A stretch of DNA of 17,063 nt from an uncultured Clostridia bacterium. Its GTDB lineage: Bacteria; Bacillota; Clostridia; Oscillospirales; Acutalibacteraceae. The stretch spans positions 1-17,063 of the forward strand of contig CAMOCU010000003.1 in the NCBI GenBank assembly GCA_946610835.1, in the 5' to 3' direction. Within the stretch, counting starts at the first letter, position 1. Each line of letters opens with the position of its first letter. Made by a program: the position numbers and the translations under genes. Of the stretch, positions 1 to 6,730 are shown piece after piece. The notes beneath the pieces are model-generated. The model saw only the letters and a list, made by a program, of their open reading frames with translations. It made no database searches and was not told the DNA's origin.

Positions 1-288
1 ATCGCCGTCGAAGGTTTTGAATTCGTTGTATTTTGCCCGCGCCTCATCCGCTATAGCCGCTGCCGTCTGTTCCATGAGCGCATCGTCAAAACTCGCGGCC
101 ATACCGATAGATTGCGGAAATACCGTTGCGCAGCCGGCGCGCGCTACACCGTGCAGCGCCTCGTTCCACCAATTGTATGCAGGGATTCCGAGGCGCGGAA
201 TTGCCGGCGATTCATACAGCATCTGGCTGCACTTTTCCTCTATCGTCATGCGGGCGACCAATTCCTGCGCCCGTTCTTTGAAAGTCAT
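1..288 (-). CDS. Glycoside hydrolase family 3 protein (beta-glucosidase/beta-xylosidase type), 5' part only
   Basis: This is the first 96 codons of a gene running off the left edge. The protein begins MTFKERAQELVARMTIEEK and contains YNWWNEALHGVARAG followed by TVFPQSIGMAASFD. This is the conserved start of the GH3 N-terminal TIM-barrel domain in bacterial beta-xylosidases and beta-glucosidases, which remove sugars from the non-reducing ends of plant oligosaccharides. No signal peptide is seen, so the enzyme is probably cytoplasmic and acts on imported oligosaccharides. The ATG at 288 has a GGGAGG Shine-Dalgarno just upstream and a near-consensus promoter in front. Exact substrate cannot be told from this fragment; xylosidase-like wording of the WWNEALHG motif favours xylo-oligosaccharides. 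Confidence 0.9.
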   Translation of the reverse strand, partial: MTFKERAQELVARMTIEEKCSQMLYESPAIPRLGIPAYNWWNEALHGVARAGCATVFPQSIGMAASFDDALMEQTAAAIADEARAKYNEFKTFDGD

Positions 289-305
289 CTGCAAACCTCC
301 CTTTT

Positions 306-341
306 TCTATTCAGTGTATCAAAGAACAACACGCCTGTCAA
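306..341 (-). promoter_or_regulatory. Sigma-A promoter of the GH3 gene
   Basis: Minus strand TTGACA (341-336), 17-nt spacer, TACACT (318-313). Expected transcription start is near 306, about 18 nt before the GH3 ATG. Confidence 0.75.
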
Positions 342-350
342 TTTATCCGT

Positions 351-376
351 ACAATAAAGACGCCCCGAAGGACGTC
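351..376 (-). terminator. Rho-independent terminator after the ChbG-family gene
   Basis: On the minus strand GACGTCC-TTCG-GGGCGTC forms a 7-bp stem with a UUCG tetraloop, followed by TTTATTGT. It lies about 10 nt past the stop codon of the deacetylase gene. Confidence 0.8.
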
Positions 377-386
377 CTGTTTTGTG

Positions 387-1271
387 TTATTTTCTGCCTT
401 TCATGCGGATCAGCTCTCTGTAACTGATCAGCTCAATGCCGTGATCGCGGAAATACTTGTGCGTAACGGGATCCTTCATCAGCTCGTACTCCCAGCTGCG
501 GCGCACCCATGAACCGGTGAAGGACTTGATTTCTTCGGTCGGCAGCGCGGGGTGAATGAACGTCTCTGTGATACCCTCCGGGATCCTGCCGTGGAAATCC
601 AGGAACGCATCGCGGAAATCCTCGTATTTTTCCTTGTTCTTCAAGCTCTTGACCTGATCGGTCAGAATCAGGTAATCCGGCGTCGGAACATTATATAACC
701 GGCTGAGCAAGCCGGAGAAACGGCAGAAAAATCTGTACAGTCCCAGCGGAACTTCATCCGGGCAAAACTCGTCCTTGGGCGTGGTGCACATGCGGAAGGG
801 ATAATGCTTGTCGCGGCACACGCCGAACACCTTAGGCAGCATAAGATACTTGCCGTTCATGCCGTAGAGCGAACCCATGTGATTGTCCAACTGCACGGGG
901 TGCATGCCCATTTTTTCGGCCAATTCGATCTGCGCACGCACTTCTGCAATAGCATCCTTGTATGTACAGTGCGCCTCAAAATCCTCGTTTTCCGGCCACA
1001 TGCGTCCCTCCGGATTGCGGATGGACGGCCCGTCCGTCAGCGGCCCCCACGGCCAGTTTTCCCCCCATTCGTTGGTCAGCGTCAAATGGATGCCGATGGC
1101 ATATTCGGGATGATCAATGGAAAACTGTACTGCCTGTTTGGCCATCGGGCAGGGCATCATGATTGTAGCGGACTTGATACAGCCCTTTTCAAACAGGTCG
1201 AAAATCGCATCGTTGGCTGCATTGCACAAGCCAAAATCGTCTGCGTTGATGATCAGATAGCGCTTTTGCAT
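387..1271 (-). CDS. ChbG/HpnK (YdjC) family carbohydrate deacetylase
   Basis: 295 aa, cytoplasmic. The family removes N-acetyl groups from sugars such as chito-oligosaccharides using a metal held by one Asp and two His residues. Here these are visible as NADDFG (D11/D12), GIHLTLT (H62) and LDNHMGS (H131). The ATG at 1271 was chosen over the upstream in-frame one at 1316 because it begins at the conserved MQKRYLIINADDFG and has an AAGG Shine-Dalgarno 6 nt upstream; the earlier ATG lies next to the -10 box. It has its own promoter and terminator. Its neighbour is a GH3 enzyme, so a role in sugar breakdown is reasonable, but the substrate is unknown. Confidence 0.9.
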   Translation of the reverse strand: MQKRYLIINADDFGLCNAANDAIFDLFEKGCIKSATIMMPCPMAKQAVQFSIDHPEYAIGIHLTLTNEWGENWPWGPLTDGPSIRNPEGRMWPENEDFEAHCTYKDAIAEVRAQIELAEKMGMHPVQLDNHMGSLYGMNGKYLMLPKVFGVCRDKHYPFRMCTTPKDEFCPDEVPLGLYRFFCRFSGLLSRLYNVPTPDYLILTDQVKSLKNKEKYEDFRDAFLDFHGRIPEGITETFIHPALPTEEIKSFTGSWVRRSWEYELMKDPVTHKYFRDHGIELISYRELIRMKGRK

Positions 1272-1294
1272 AAAAAACCTTCTTTCTCTTTCCG

Positions 1295-1330
1295 TGTCCA
1301 TAGCATAGCATTTCAAACGCAGATTGTCAA
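1295..1330 (-). promoter_or_regulatory. Sigma-A promoter of the ChbG-family gene
   Basis: Minus strand TTGACA (1330-1325), 17-nt spacer, TATGCT (1307-1302). The -35 box overlaps the stop codon of the upstream alkD-like gene. Confidence 0.75.
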
Positions 1331-2004
1331 TATTTAAGTGTTCGTAAAACCGCTTTTTGTGCGCAATCTATACGATGGCTTTCAATCGCTTTTTGAATTG
1401 TTTTGTTGTGTACCCAACGCTCGAGCCGTCTTTGCGTCAAGTACGGCAGCGCCGCATCCGGCTGCTTGGCGAGCGCAGTCGCAAAATACCACGCCTGCAT
1501 CATGCGCACGTAATACTCCCCGCTCTCCACACTGCATACCAGCTCCGGATACTCCGGGGAAAACGCTTCGCCAAGATACCACCGCATGAGAGCGCCGATT
1601 GCAAAGCGCACCGTGTATGTCCGACCGCTGTCGAGCCAGCGGCGCACGTATGGCAGCAGCAAATCTGTCCGCCGGCCGAGCACGGCAGGCGCAATCGCGT
1701 CGCACACCGCCCAATTGTCCACATACGGCAGAAAAGCGTCAAGCAGACGAATACACCTTTCGAAATCCCGCTCGCACGCAAGCATATATGCGTGCAGGCA
1801 ATTTTCCTCGTGCGTGGCATGCGCAAGCGCCGCCAAAAACGCCTCCCCTTCCGGCGTACCATATACCGCACGCGCAAGCTGCCGCATCTGCGGCGCGCGC
1901 ACGCCGAGTACGCGATCCGGATCGGTTGTCGGGATCAGCTTTTGCATGAACGCCTTGTATGCAGGGTCGCGCATGGATTGGAGCCGGTCTTGAATTGTAT
2001 TCAT
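1327..2004 (-). CDS. AlkD-like DNA alkylation repair protein (HEAT-repeat DNA glycosylase)
   Basis: 225 aa, the usual AlkD length. AlkD enzymes are made of HEAT-like helical repeats and excise N3- and N7-alkylated purines without flipping the base. The family pattern is clear: FMQKLIPTTDPDRVLGVRAPQMR at the N-terminus, then VDNWAVCDAIAP, where W98 and D102 correspond to the family's catalytic Trp/Asp pair, and WVHNKTIQKAIESHRI near the end. The ATG at 2004 has a GGAGG Shine-Dalgarno. Unusually, the terminator of the preceding gene ends about 11 nt before this start, leaving no room for a separate promoter in between. Confidence 0.92.
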   Translation of the reverse strand: MNTIQDRLQSMRDPAYKAFMQKLIPTTDPDRVLGVRAPQMRQLARAVYGTPEGEAFLAALAHATHEENCLHAYMLACERDFERCIRLLDAFLPYVDNWAVCDAIAPAVLGRRTDLLLPYVRRWLDSGRTYTVRFAIGALMRWYLGEAFSPEYPELVCSVESGEYYVRMMQAWYFATALAKQPDAALPYLTQRRLERWVHNKTIQKAIESHRIDCAQKAVLRTLKY

Positions 2005-2015
2005 ACATTCCTCCG

Positions 2016-2048
2016 AAAAAGCACGGGCAAGCGAACGCTCACCCGTGC
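2016..2048 (-). terminator. Rho-independent terminator between the Tim44-domain gene and alkD
   Basis: Minus strand GCACGGGTGAGCG pairs with CGCTTGCCCGTGC (long stem, tiny loop) and is followed by TTTTT. Its T-run ends directly next to the alkD ribosome binding site, so alkD expression must come from read-through, or from a promoter inside the upstream gene. Confidence 0.8.
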
Positions 2049-2060
2049 GTAATTCAGTCT

Positions 2061-3017
2061 TTACCCGTTTGTCCGCTGCGCGAGTCCCTTGATCTCGCTG
2101 ACCGCCCAGTCAAATGTGTCGGTCGTGAGAATGGAATCGCAGAAGGGGCATTTGGCTGTGTGGTTGATGTCGATGGTTGCGCCGCAGTGCGGACAGCTCT
2201 GCGCGGTGGTACCGCCGGACGCCGCCGATGCTGTCGTCAGGCCGCTTGAGCGCATCAAATCCCACTCGTATTCCATAAATTTCTCGGCCGTATTGCTTCC
2301 GCGCACAACATTGCCCGTCGCGTCGTCCACAACGTAATCCACGATGCGCGTACGCAGGCGCGCAACCATGGTATCCATGCCAGCCTCCTGTTTCCAGCCC
2401 ACAAGATCTACCCCGAGAACGGAAATGCGTTCGATCCGGTTGGTCTGCTTGTTTTTACGGTAAGCGTCCAGCTGTCGGTCACACTTATTGTAAAACGCAT
2501 CGGTCAGATACGGGCGCAGCGCTTCCATATCCTTGCCCTGCCATGCGTTCTGGAATTGTACATACATGTTGCTGAGCTTTTCACGGAACTGCGTTTCCGA
2601 AAACGACGGATCCAGCGCAAGATATTCCTGCACAGGGCGCAGCGTGGACGGATCCGTCGCTGCAGCGCCGGGCATCACGCGTCCTTTTCCGCCCTTTTTC
2701 TTGGAACGGACGATTGCAAAAATCACCAGCGCGACAATCGCCACAAACAGGATCGTCCCGATAATGCTGCCGTCACTCTGTCCGGAACCACTGTCTGAGC
2801 CGCCGGAACCGCCGAAATAATAGATATTGTTGTCCCGGTCGTCATTGTCATCTTCGCCGAAGTCAAAATCATAATCATCGCCGGAATCGAACCCGCCGAA
2901 GTCGCCGTAATCACTGTCTCCGCCATAATCGCCGAAATCTGCGTGCGCCGCCATGGAAAATGCGCCGATCACCAGAATGCAGCTGAGCAGAACACAGAGC
3001 CAACGCCATTTTTTCAT
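2061..3017 (-). CDS. Tim44-like domain membrane protein with C-terminal zinc ribbon
   Basis: 318 aa. In order: signal peptide (about residues 1-26, ending AAHA), a Gly/Asp/Phe/Tyr-rich low-complexity acidic stretch (27-82), one transmembrane helix (about 84-103) followed by a basic KKKGGKGR stop-transfer, a Tim44-like alpha/beta domain (about 125-260), and a zinc ribbon with CPHC (C275, C278) and CPFC (C290, C293). The order predicts an acidic surface segment outside and the Tim44-like domain and zinc ribbon inside the cell. The start at 3017 was chosen because it gives a proper signal peptide; the upstream in-frame ATG at 3083 lies in the -35 box. Function is unknown; bacterial Tim44-domain proteins have no settled role. 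Confidence 0.8.
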   Translation of the reverse strand: MKKWRWLCVLLSCILVIGAFSMAAHADFGDYGGDSDYGDFGGFDSGDDYDFDFGEDDNDDRDNNIYYFGGSGGSDSGSGQSDGSIIGTILFVAIVALVIFAIVRSKKKGGKGRVMPGAAATDPSTLRPVQEYLALDPSFSETQFREKLSNMYVQFQNAWQGKDMEALRPYLTDAFYNKCDRQLDAYRKNKQTNRIERISVLGVDLVGWKQEAGMDTMVARLRTRIVDYVVDDATGNVVRGSNTAEKFMEYEWDLMRSSGLTTASAASGGTTAQSCPHCGATIDINHTAKCPFCDSILTTDTFDWAVSEIKGLAQRTNG

Positions 3018-3046
3018 TGTCAAGCCCCCACTTTCCGATTTGCTTT

Positions 3047-3083
3047 CGGTACTATCATAGCACGAAACCCAAAAGAATGTCAA
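3047..3083 (-). promoter_or_regulatory. Sigma-A promoter of the Tim44-domain gene
   Basis: Minus strand TTGACA (3083-3078), 18-nt spacer, TATGAT (3059-3054). Confidence 0.75.
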
Positions 3084-3120
3084 CTGTAATTCCTGTCCGA
3101 TTCTCTATCCTAAGAAACTC

Positions 3121-3156
3121 TTTACTTTTCAAAGGGAAAGATTTATAATTTTTCTT
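3121..3156 (+). promoter_or_regulatory. Possible promoter of the GDPD gene
   Basis: TTTACT (3121-3126), 17-nt spacer, perfect TATAAT (3144-3149). The -35 box is only 4 of 6. The resulting leader of roughly 90 nt contains no riboswitch that I can recognise. Confidence 0.5.
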
Positions 3157-3245
3157 AAAGGGGGACAAGAGAAAGCGCAAAATATCCGGCAAACCGCCTA
3201 TCTGTTTTTGCATTCTATACCATACAAGAGAGAGGAAGATTTCGC

Positions 3246-4043
3246 ATGCAATTCAATTTGTCCGCCCGTTTCGGTGCGCTGATGACTGTGTTCAGCTGTT
3301 TGATCTCGTTTCTTTGCCTGACAGAATTTCCTGTGCCTGCCGGATTCACCGTAACAGCGCACACGGGATGTTTCGGGCTGAAAGAAAACTCGATCGAAGC
3401 CATCGAGGCCGGCATCAAAGCAGGCGCGCAGATTGTGGAATTTGATTTGCAGTTCACCGACTCGGGTGAGCCTGTGCTGTCCCACGACGTGCCGGAAGAG
3501 GCATGCGTGCCGCTTTCGGATGCGTTTGCCTGCCTGCAAAAGCATCCGCACATTCGTGCAAATATCGACGTCAAGAACACAGCGCATCTGGAATGCATTC
3601 CGGCACTCGCGCAAGCATACGGCGTAACGCCGCAGATTTTCTTTACCGGTATCGAGGCAGACAACGTTGCGGCCGTGCTGGAAAAATGTCCCGGCATTCC
3701 GTACTATCTCAATGCGGATATACACCCGTTCACCGATTTGAACGCTCTGGCGGAACACGTTGCCGCACTGGGCGCTGTCGGCGTCAATATCAAAGGCGTC
3801 AAGCTTTCCCCGCGATTGACAAACGTTTTTCACGACCGGAATCTGCTCGTCTCTGTCTGGACAATCGACAGCCGCCTGAGCGCACGGTACGTGCTTTCCA
3901 TGCAGCCGGACAACGTCACCACACGCCGCCCGGATCTGATCCGGACGTATATTCTTTCTAAGGAAGCGCTGATTAAATCGGGGTGTGCGAGGGGACGAGA
4001 GATTTTTTCGGCAGATTGTACAAAAAATCTGCCGGCTTGCTGA
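3246..4043 (+). CDS. Glycerophosphodiester phosphodiesterase (GDPD) family protein, C-terminus encoded by a MITE
   Basis: 265 aa. GDPD enzymes hydrolyse glycerophosphodiesters to glycerol-3-phosphate and an alcohol with a metal-dependent TIM barrel. Visible motifs: TAHTGCFGLKENSIEAI (H39, E48, N49), VEFDLQFT (E65, D67) and PVLSHD (H80), then VWTIDS and TTRRPDLI near the barrel's end. The usual HRG is HTG here, as in a clostridial subgroup. Residues about 8-30 are hydrophobic and could anchor the protein in the membrane. The ATG at 3246 has a GAGAGAGGAAG Shine-Dalgarno. The domain ends near base 3950; the last about 30 residues lie inside the inverted-repeat element at 3951-4135 and are not family sequence. 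Confidence 0.85.
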   Translation: MQFNLSARFGALMTVFSCLISFLCLTEFPVPAGFTVTAHTGCFGLKENSIEAIEAGIKAGAQIVEFDLQFTDSGEPVLSHDVPEEACVPLSDAFACLQKHPHIRANIDVKNTAHLECIPALAQAYGVTPQIFFTGIEADNVAAVLEKCPGIPYYLNADIHPFTDLNALAEHVAALGAVGVNIKGVKLSPRLTNVFHDRNLLVSVWTIDSRLSARYVLSMQPDNVTTRRPDLIRTYILSKEALIKSGCARGREIFSADCTKNLPAC

Positions 4044-4135
4044 CGCAAGGCAAGGATTTTTGGTGCAATATGACGGAAAAAGATCCATTCCTTCGTGCGC
4101 ATCGGATTGAATCAGCGCTTCCCTAGGAAAAGAAT
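3951..4135. mobile_element. MITE-like element with terminal inverted repeats
   Basis: The left end (3951-3981) and right end (4103-4135) are imperfect inverted copies of each other, sharing an exact 13-nt core AATCAGCGCTTCC (on the minus strand at the left end, on the plus strand at the right) plus flanking matches and a 2-nt indel. The interior is about 120 bp and has no transposase. It contains two overlapping, mutually exclusive hairpins: AGATTTTTT/AAAAAATCT (4000-4008 with 4022-4030) and CGGCAGAT/ATCTGCCG (4009-4016 with 4027-4034). No clean target-site duplication is evident. The element contributes the C-terminal tail of the GDPD frame and the initiation region of the downstream gene. 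Confidence 0.7.
4031..4062 (+). terminator. Weak terminator-like hairpin after GDPD, inside the MITE
   Basis: CTTGC-TGAC-GCAAG (4036-4049) with additional imperfect outer pairs, followed by GGATTTTTGG. The stem is short and the T-run is 7 nt away, so termination would be partial. Confidence 0.3.
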
Positions 4136-5702
4136 CCGAAAAGCACTTGCACTCGCGCTGTCTTTGCTGCTCGCATTCGCATGCACAGCTACAGCCGCCG
4201 CGGCGGCCGATGCACAGAACGCCACGGCATTCGTCTTTTCCTCCGGAAGCGTCGCTGTTACGCAAGGCGCATACAGCGGCTACAGTGTCAGCGGAACGGA
4301 CGTATCCATCCAAGAGAGCGGAACCTACAGCTTTTCCGGCACATGCGCCAACGGCAGCATCACAGTCAAAAAAGGCGTGACAGATGTAACGCTGATTTTA
4401 AACGGGATCAACCTTGGCAGCGCAGAATCTGCACCGCTCGTCTGCGCCAAAAGCAGCAGCGTAACGATCCGTGCTTCGGCAGGAACAGAAAACAAATTGT
4501 ATGACACGGTGCGTAACAACGACGACGTTTATCCCGACAACACCGACGCGGAAAACGCTGTGCTCAAATGCAAGGACGGCTCCAATGTAACGCTCTGCGG
4601 TACGGGAACACTGCGCATCACAGCCAGCGGAAAAAACGGAATTAAATCCGGCGCAAGTACGGAATCGGAGGGCGATGCATCCCTGACAATCCGTGATCTG
4701 ACTTTGGAGATCGCGACAAACGTCAATGATACGATCCATGCCGAATCCGCGCTTCATATTCTCAGCGGTAATTTGACCATTCGCGCAGCGGACGACGGCA
4801 TACACAGCGACTATATTCTGAACATCGGCGAAAAAGGCGGAGCCGCAAGCCCCGTGATCCGTGTTGAAGAAAGCAACGAGGGAATCGAAGCGGCAACGAT
4901 GCACATCTATTCCGGCACTCTGCGCGTGTATGCTGCCGATGACGGCATCAATGCCGCCAACAGCGATTTGACCGCCTACAGTTTCTCCTGCGACATTCAC
5001 GGCGGAAGCGTTTATATCGACGCAGGCGGCGACGGGATCGATTCCAACGGTACGCTGACACTCTCCGGCGGGACGGTGGAAGTGTATGCCTCAGCACAAA
5101 ACGACAATGCACCGCTGGACTGTGACGGAGCTTTCACACTTTCAGGCGGGACTGTTTTTGCGGTCGGTTCCGGCGGCATGACGCAAAATCCGAACAGTGC
5201 TGCACAACCGTATGTGATTTTCGGCTCCGGCGGCATGGGCGGTCAACCCGGCGGCATGAGAAGTTCGGCAATATCCATTGCGGCAGGCGACACGGTCACA
5301 ATTGCGGATGCTCAGGGCAGCATTTTGTACAGCGGCACGGCACTGCGTCAGGCAGGATACGTGTTCTTCAGCAGCTCCGCATTGACAGAAAGCGGCACGT
5401 ATACGCTGAACATCAACGGCGCCTGCACAGCAACAGCCATTGCGGGCGTCAACGGCTCCACGGCGGGCAGCCGTCCCGAAGGCGGACAAAATCCTCCCGA
5501 TGCGCCGCAGCCGGAGGAAACGGACGACACATGCCCCTACTGCGGCAATACACATACCGGATCGCTCGGAACGATTGTGCTGCGGGTGCATACCGTCTTT
5601 TATGCCGTGCGCAACCTGTTTTCCGGATCGGATGCTTTGACAGCGAAAATCCGTGTTCTTCTTTCCGCGCTGGCCTCACGCATCGGCATCAGAGTTTTCT
5701 GA
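4095..5702 (+). CDS. Secreted beta-helix carbohydrate-binding domain protein (Cthe_2159/DUF4353-like)
   Basis: 535 aa from the GTG at 4095. A basic N-terminus (RFPRKRIRK) and a hydrophobic core ending in a poly-Ala stretch (about residues 17-38) form a signal peptide. The body repeats units such as NGIKSG, DGIHSDYILNIG, NEGIEAATMHIYSG, DDGINAANSD and GDGIDSNGTLTLSGGTV, the ladder typical of right-handed beta-helix proteins of the Cthe_2159 family, which bind acidic plant polysaccharides such as polygalacturonate. A Pro-rich linker, a CPYCG motif and an amphipathic C-terminal segment follow. There is no good Shine-Dalgarno before the GTG. Start and n-region fall inside the MITE right end, so the native start was probably displaced. 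Function as a cell-surface glycan binder is inferred. Confidence 0.8.
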   Translation: MRIGLNQRFPRKRIRKALALALSLLLAFACTATAAAAADAQNATAFVFSSGSVAVTQGAYSGYSVSGTDVSIQESGTYSFSGTCANGSITVKKGVTDVTLILNGINLGSAESAPLVCAKSSSVTIRASAGTENKLYDTVRNNDDVYPDNTDAENAVLKCKDGSNVTLCGTGTLRITASGKNGIKSGASTESEGDASLTIRDLTLEIATNVNDTIHAESALHILSGNLTIRAADDGIHSDYILNIGEKGGAASPVIRVEESNEGIEAATMHIYSGTLRVYAADDGINAANSDLTAYSFSCDIHGGSVYIDAGGDGIDSNGTLTLSGGTVEVYASAQNDNAPLDCDGAFTLSGGTVFAVGSGGMTQNPNSAAQPYVIFGSGGMGGQPGGMRSSAISIAAGDTVTIADAQGSILYSGTALRQAGYVFFSSSALTESGTYTLNINGACTATAIAGVNGSTAGSRPEGGQNPPDAPQPEETDDTCPYCGNTHTGSLGTIVLRVHTVFYAVRNLFSGSDALTAKIRVLLSALASRIGIRVF

Positions 5703-5720
5703 AAACTTTCAACTTTGGTA

Positions 5721-5756
5721 TTGAAACTACCACAGAATTGTTGTATACTATTCTTG
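5721..5756 (+). promoter_or_regulatory. Sigma-A promoter of the AIM24-family gene
   Basis: TTGAAA (5721-5726), 17-nt spacer, TATACT (5744-5749), about 43 nt before the start codon. Confidence 0.75.
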
Positions 5757-5798
5757 AAATACGGCTTCTGCCGAACAATGGAAAGCGAGGTACTCCCT

Positions 5799-6482
5799 AT
5801 GCGTTACGAAATCAAAGGCAATGACCTGCCCGTAGTGATCTGCCAGCTGGAGCAGGGCGAGGAAATGATGTGTGAAGGCGGTTCCATGTCCTGGATGGAC
5901 GACGGAATCGAAATGCAGACCGAAGGCGGCGGATTGGGCAAAATCTTCGGCAGGGTATTCACCGGAGAAAAAATGTTCAAAAACCGATACATCGCGCGCA
6001 AGAGCGGCGAAATCGCTTTCGCCTCCTCTTTCCCCGGCTCCATCAAAGCTGTTCAGGTTACGCCCGACACACCGATCATTGCGCAAAAAGGCGCATTCCT
6101 TGCCAGCTGCGGAAACATCGACGTTTCTGTCCATTTTCAAAAGAAGCTGGGCGGCGGCCTGTTTGGCGGCGAAGGCTTCCTGATGCAGAAATTCAGCGGC
6201 AGCGGCATAGTATTTCTTGAAATTGACGGCTCAGCTGTGGAGTATGATCTGCTTGCCGGACAGCGTAAGATTCTGGATACCGGTTATCTTGCCTGTATGG
6301 ACGCATCCTGCACGATGGATGTACAGACCGTCAAGGGCGTGAAGAACGTTCTGTTTGGCGGCGAAGGGCTGTTCAATACCGTGATCACCGGCCCCGGCCA
6401 CATCGTGATCCAGACCATGCCCATCAGCAACACTGCCATGACCCTTTATGCCCATATGCCCCACCCCACCTCTTCCAAATAA
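5799..6482 (+). CDS. TIGR00266/AIM24 family protein
   Basis: 227 aa, the usual length for the family. It begins MRYEIKGNDLPVVICQLEQG and shows the family's repeated pattern: GGSMSWM, FTGEKMFKNRYIA, LGGGLFGGEGFLMQKFSGSG, FLEIDGS, and NVLFGGEGLFNTVITGPGHIVIQTMP. These proteins form a beta-rich pseudo-symmetric barrel; the biochemical role in bacteria is unsettled. The ATG at 5799 has GCGAGG 8 nt upstream and a strong promoter; the upstream in-frame ATG at 5715 would begin inside that promoter and was rejected. The gene ends about 55 nt before a strong bidirectional hairpin. Confidence 0.9.
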   Translation: MRYEIKGNDLPVVICQLEQGEEMMCEGGSMSWMDDGIEMQTEGGGLGKIFGRVFTGEKMFKNRYIARKSGEIAFASSFPGSIKAVQVTPDTPIIAQKGAFLASCGNIDVSVHFQKKLGGGLFGGEGFLMQKFSGSGIVFLEIDGSAVEYDLLAGQRKILDTGYLACMDASCTMDVQTVKGVKNVLFGGEGLFNTVITGPGHIVIQTMPISNTAMTLYAHMPHPTSSK

Positions 6483-6538
6483 GACGCGGCAGCCCTGCTG
6501 CAGCGGGTTGAAGACACTCTCTGAAAAAATTTAATCCT

Positions 6539-6582
6539 GTAACGAAACAATGCCGGCAGTTTTGCCGGCATTGTTTCGTTAC
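6539..6582. terminator. Perfect 20-bp inverted repeat: bidirectional terminator, also the 3' end of the creR-like RNA
   Basis: Arms 6539-6558 and 6563-6582 are perfectly complementary over 20 bp around a 4-nt loop. On the plus strand the 3' arm itself carries TTGTTTCGTT and closes the AIM24 transcript. On the minus strand the hairpin is followed by AGGATTAAATTTTTT and would end the small RNA starting near 6631. Confidence 0.75.
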
Positions 6583-6631
6583 ACCGTTAATGTAATACTA
6601 TATTTTTCAATCCACGCCCTTTTGAAGCGAC
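6539..6631 (-). ncRNA. creR: Candidate CreR-type Cas-regulating RNA (crRNA-like guide that represses the cas operon)
   Basis: Minus strand. The pseudo-repeat (6631-6604) starts GTCGCT and folds CGCTT-CAAAA-GGGCG (6629-6615, 5 bp with two G-U). It ends with the 11-nt handle TGGATTGAAAA (6614-6604), identical to the array handle TGGATTGAAAT except the last base. Cas5c of type I-C cuts directly 3' of the repeat hairpin to leave an 11-nt handle, so this transcript could be processed the same way. The guide starts at 6603: ATATAGTATTACATTAAC. It matches the site at 6697-6714, ATATAATATTATATTAAC, at all positions except 6 and 12, with the type I-C PAM TTC at 6694-6696. Pairing stops after position 18, which in known CreR systems permits binding without cleavage. 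A promoter lies just upstream and a hairpin terminator downstream. Confidence 0.8.
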
Positions 6632-6666
6632 AAAGGTATTATACTATATTTTTTCATTAAAAACAA
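6631..6666 (-). promoter_or_regulatory. Promoter of the creR-like RNA
   Basis: Minus strand TTGTTT (6666-6661), 17-nt spacer, perfect TATAAT (6643-6638). The expected start is at about 6631, the first base of the pseudo-repeat. It diverges from the cas3 promoter. Confidence 0.6.
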
Positions 6667-6693
6667 CCTTCTTTTCTCCACTTCATTTTTCAC

Positions 6694-6730
6694 TTCATAT
6701 AATATTATATTAACTTAGGTATTGACTTCT
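6694..6730 (+). promoter_or_regulatory. Predicted Cascade operator in the cas promoter (PAM plus CreR protospacer)
   Basis: PAM TTC at 6694-6696, then 18 positions (6697-6714) matching the creR guide except at 6 and 12. A Cascade footprint of about 34 protospacer bases would reach about 6730 and cover the cas3 -35 box at 6722-6727. The site is also the AT-rich stretch where a promoter UP element would sit. An 8-nt direct repeat CACTTCAT (6679-6686 and 6691-6698) overlaps the PAM. Confidence 0.7.

Noticed and set aside
17..427. 136-aa plus-strand frame at the left edge
   Set aside because: It lies opposite the GH3 start and its promoter and shows no protein-family features.
3360..3371. HTG instead of HRG in the GDPD as loss of activity
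   Set aside because: The other metal and catalytic residues are present and HTG is common in a clostridial subgroup.
3198..4313. 371-aa minus-strand frame across the GDPD gene
   Set aside because: A shadow of the GDPD gene and the MITE; no initiation signal and low-complexity Arg/Cys-rich content.
6539..6582. Perfect 20-bp palindrome as an insertion-sequence end or operator
   Set aside because: Its position between converging transcripts and hairpin form fit a bidirectional terminator; no partner copy is seen in the window.
6638..6650. The creR guide start also resembles creR's own -10 region on the minus strand (ATATAGTAT)
   Set aside because: The bases 5' of it are AAA rather than TTC and the match ends after 9 positions, so Cascade self-targeting is unlikely; it may be a trace of how the guide arose.
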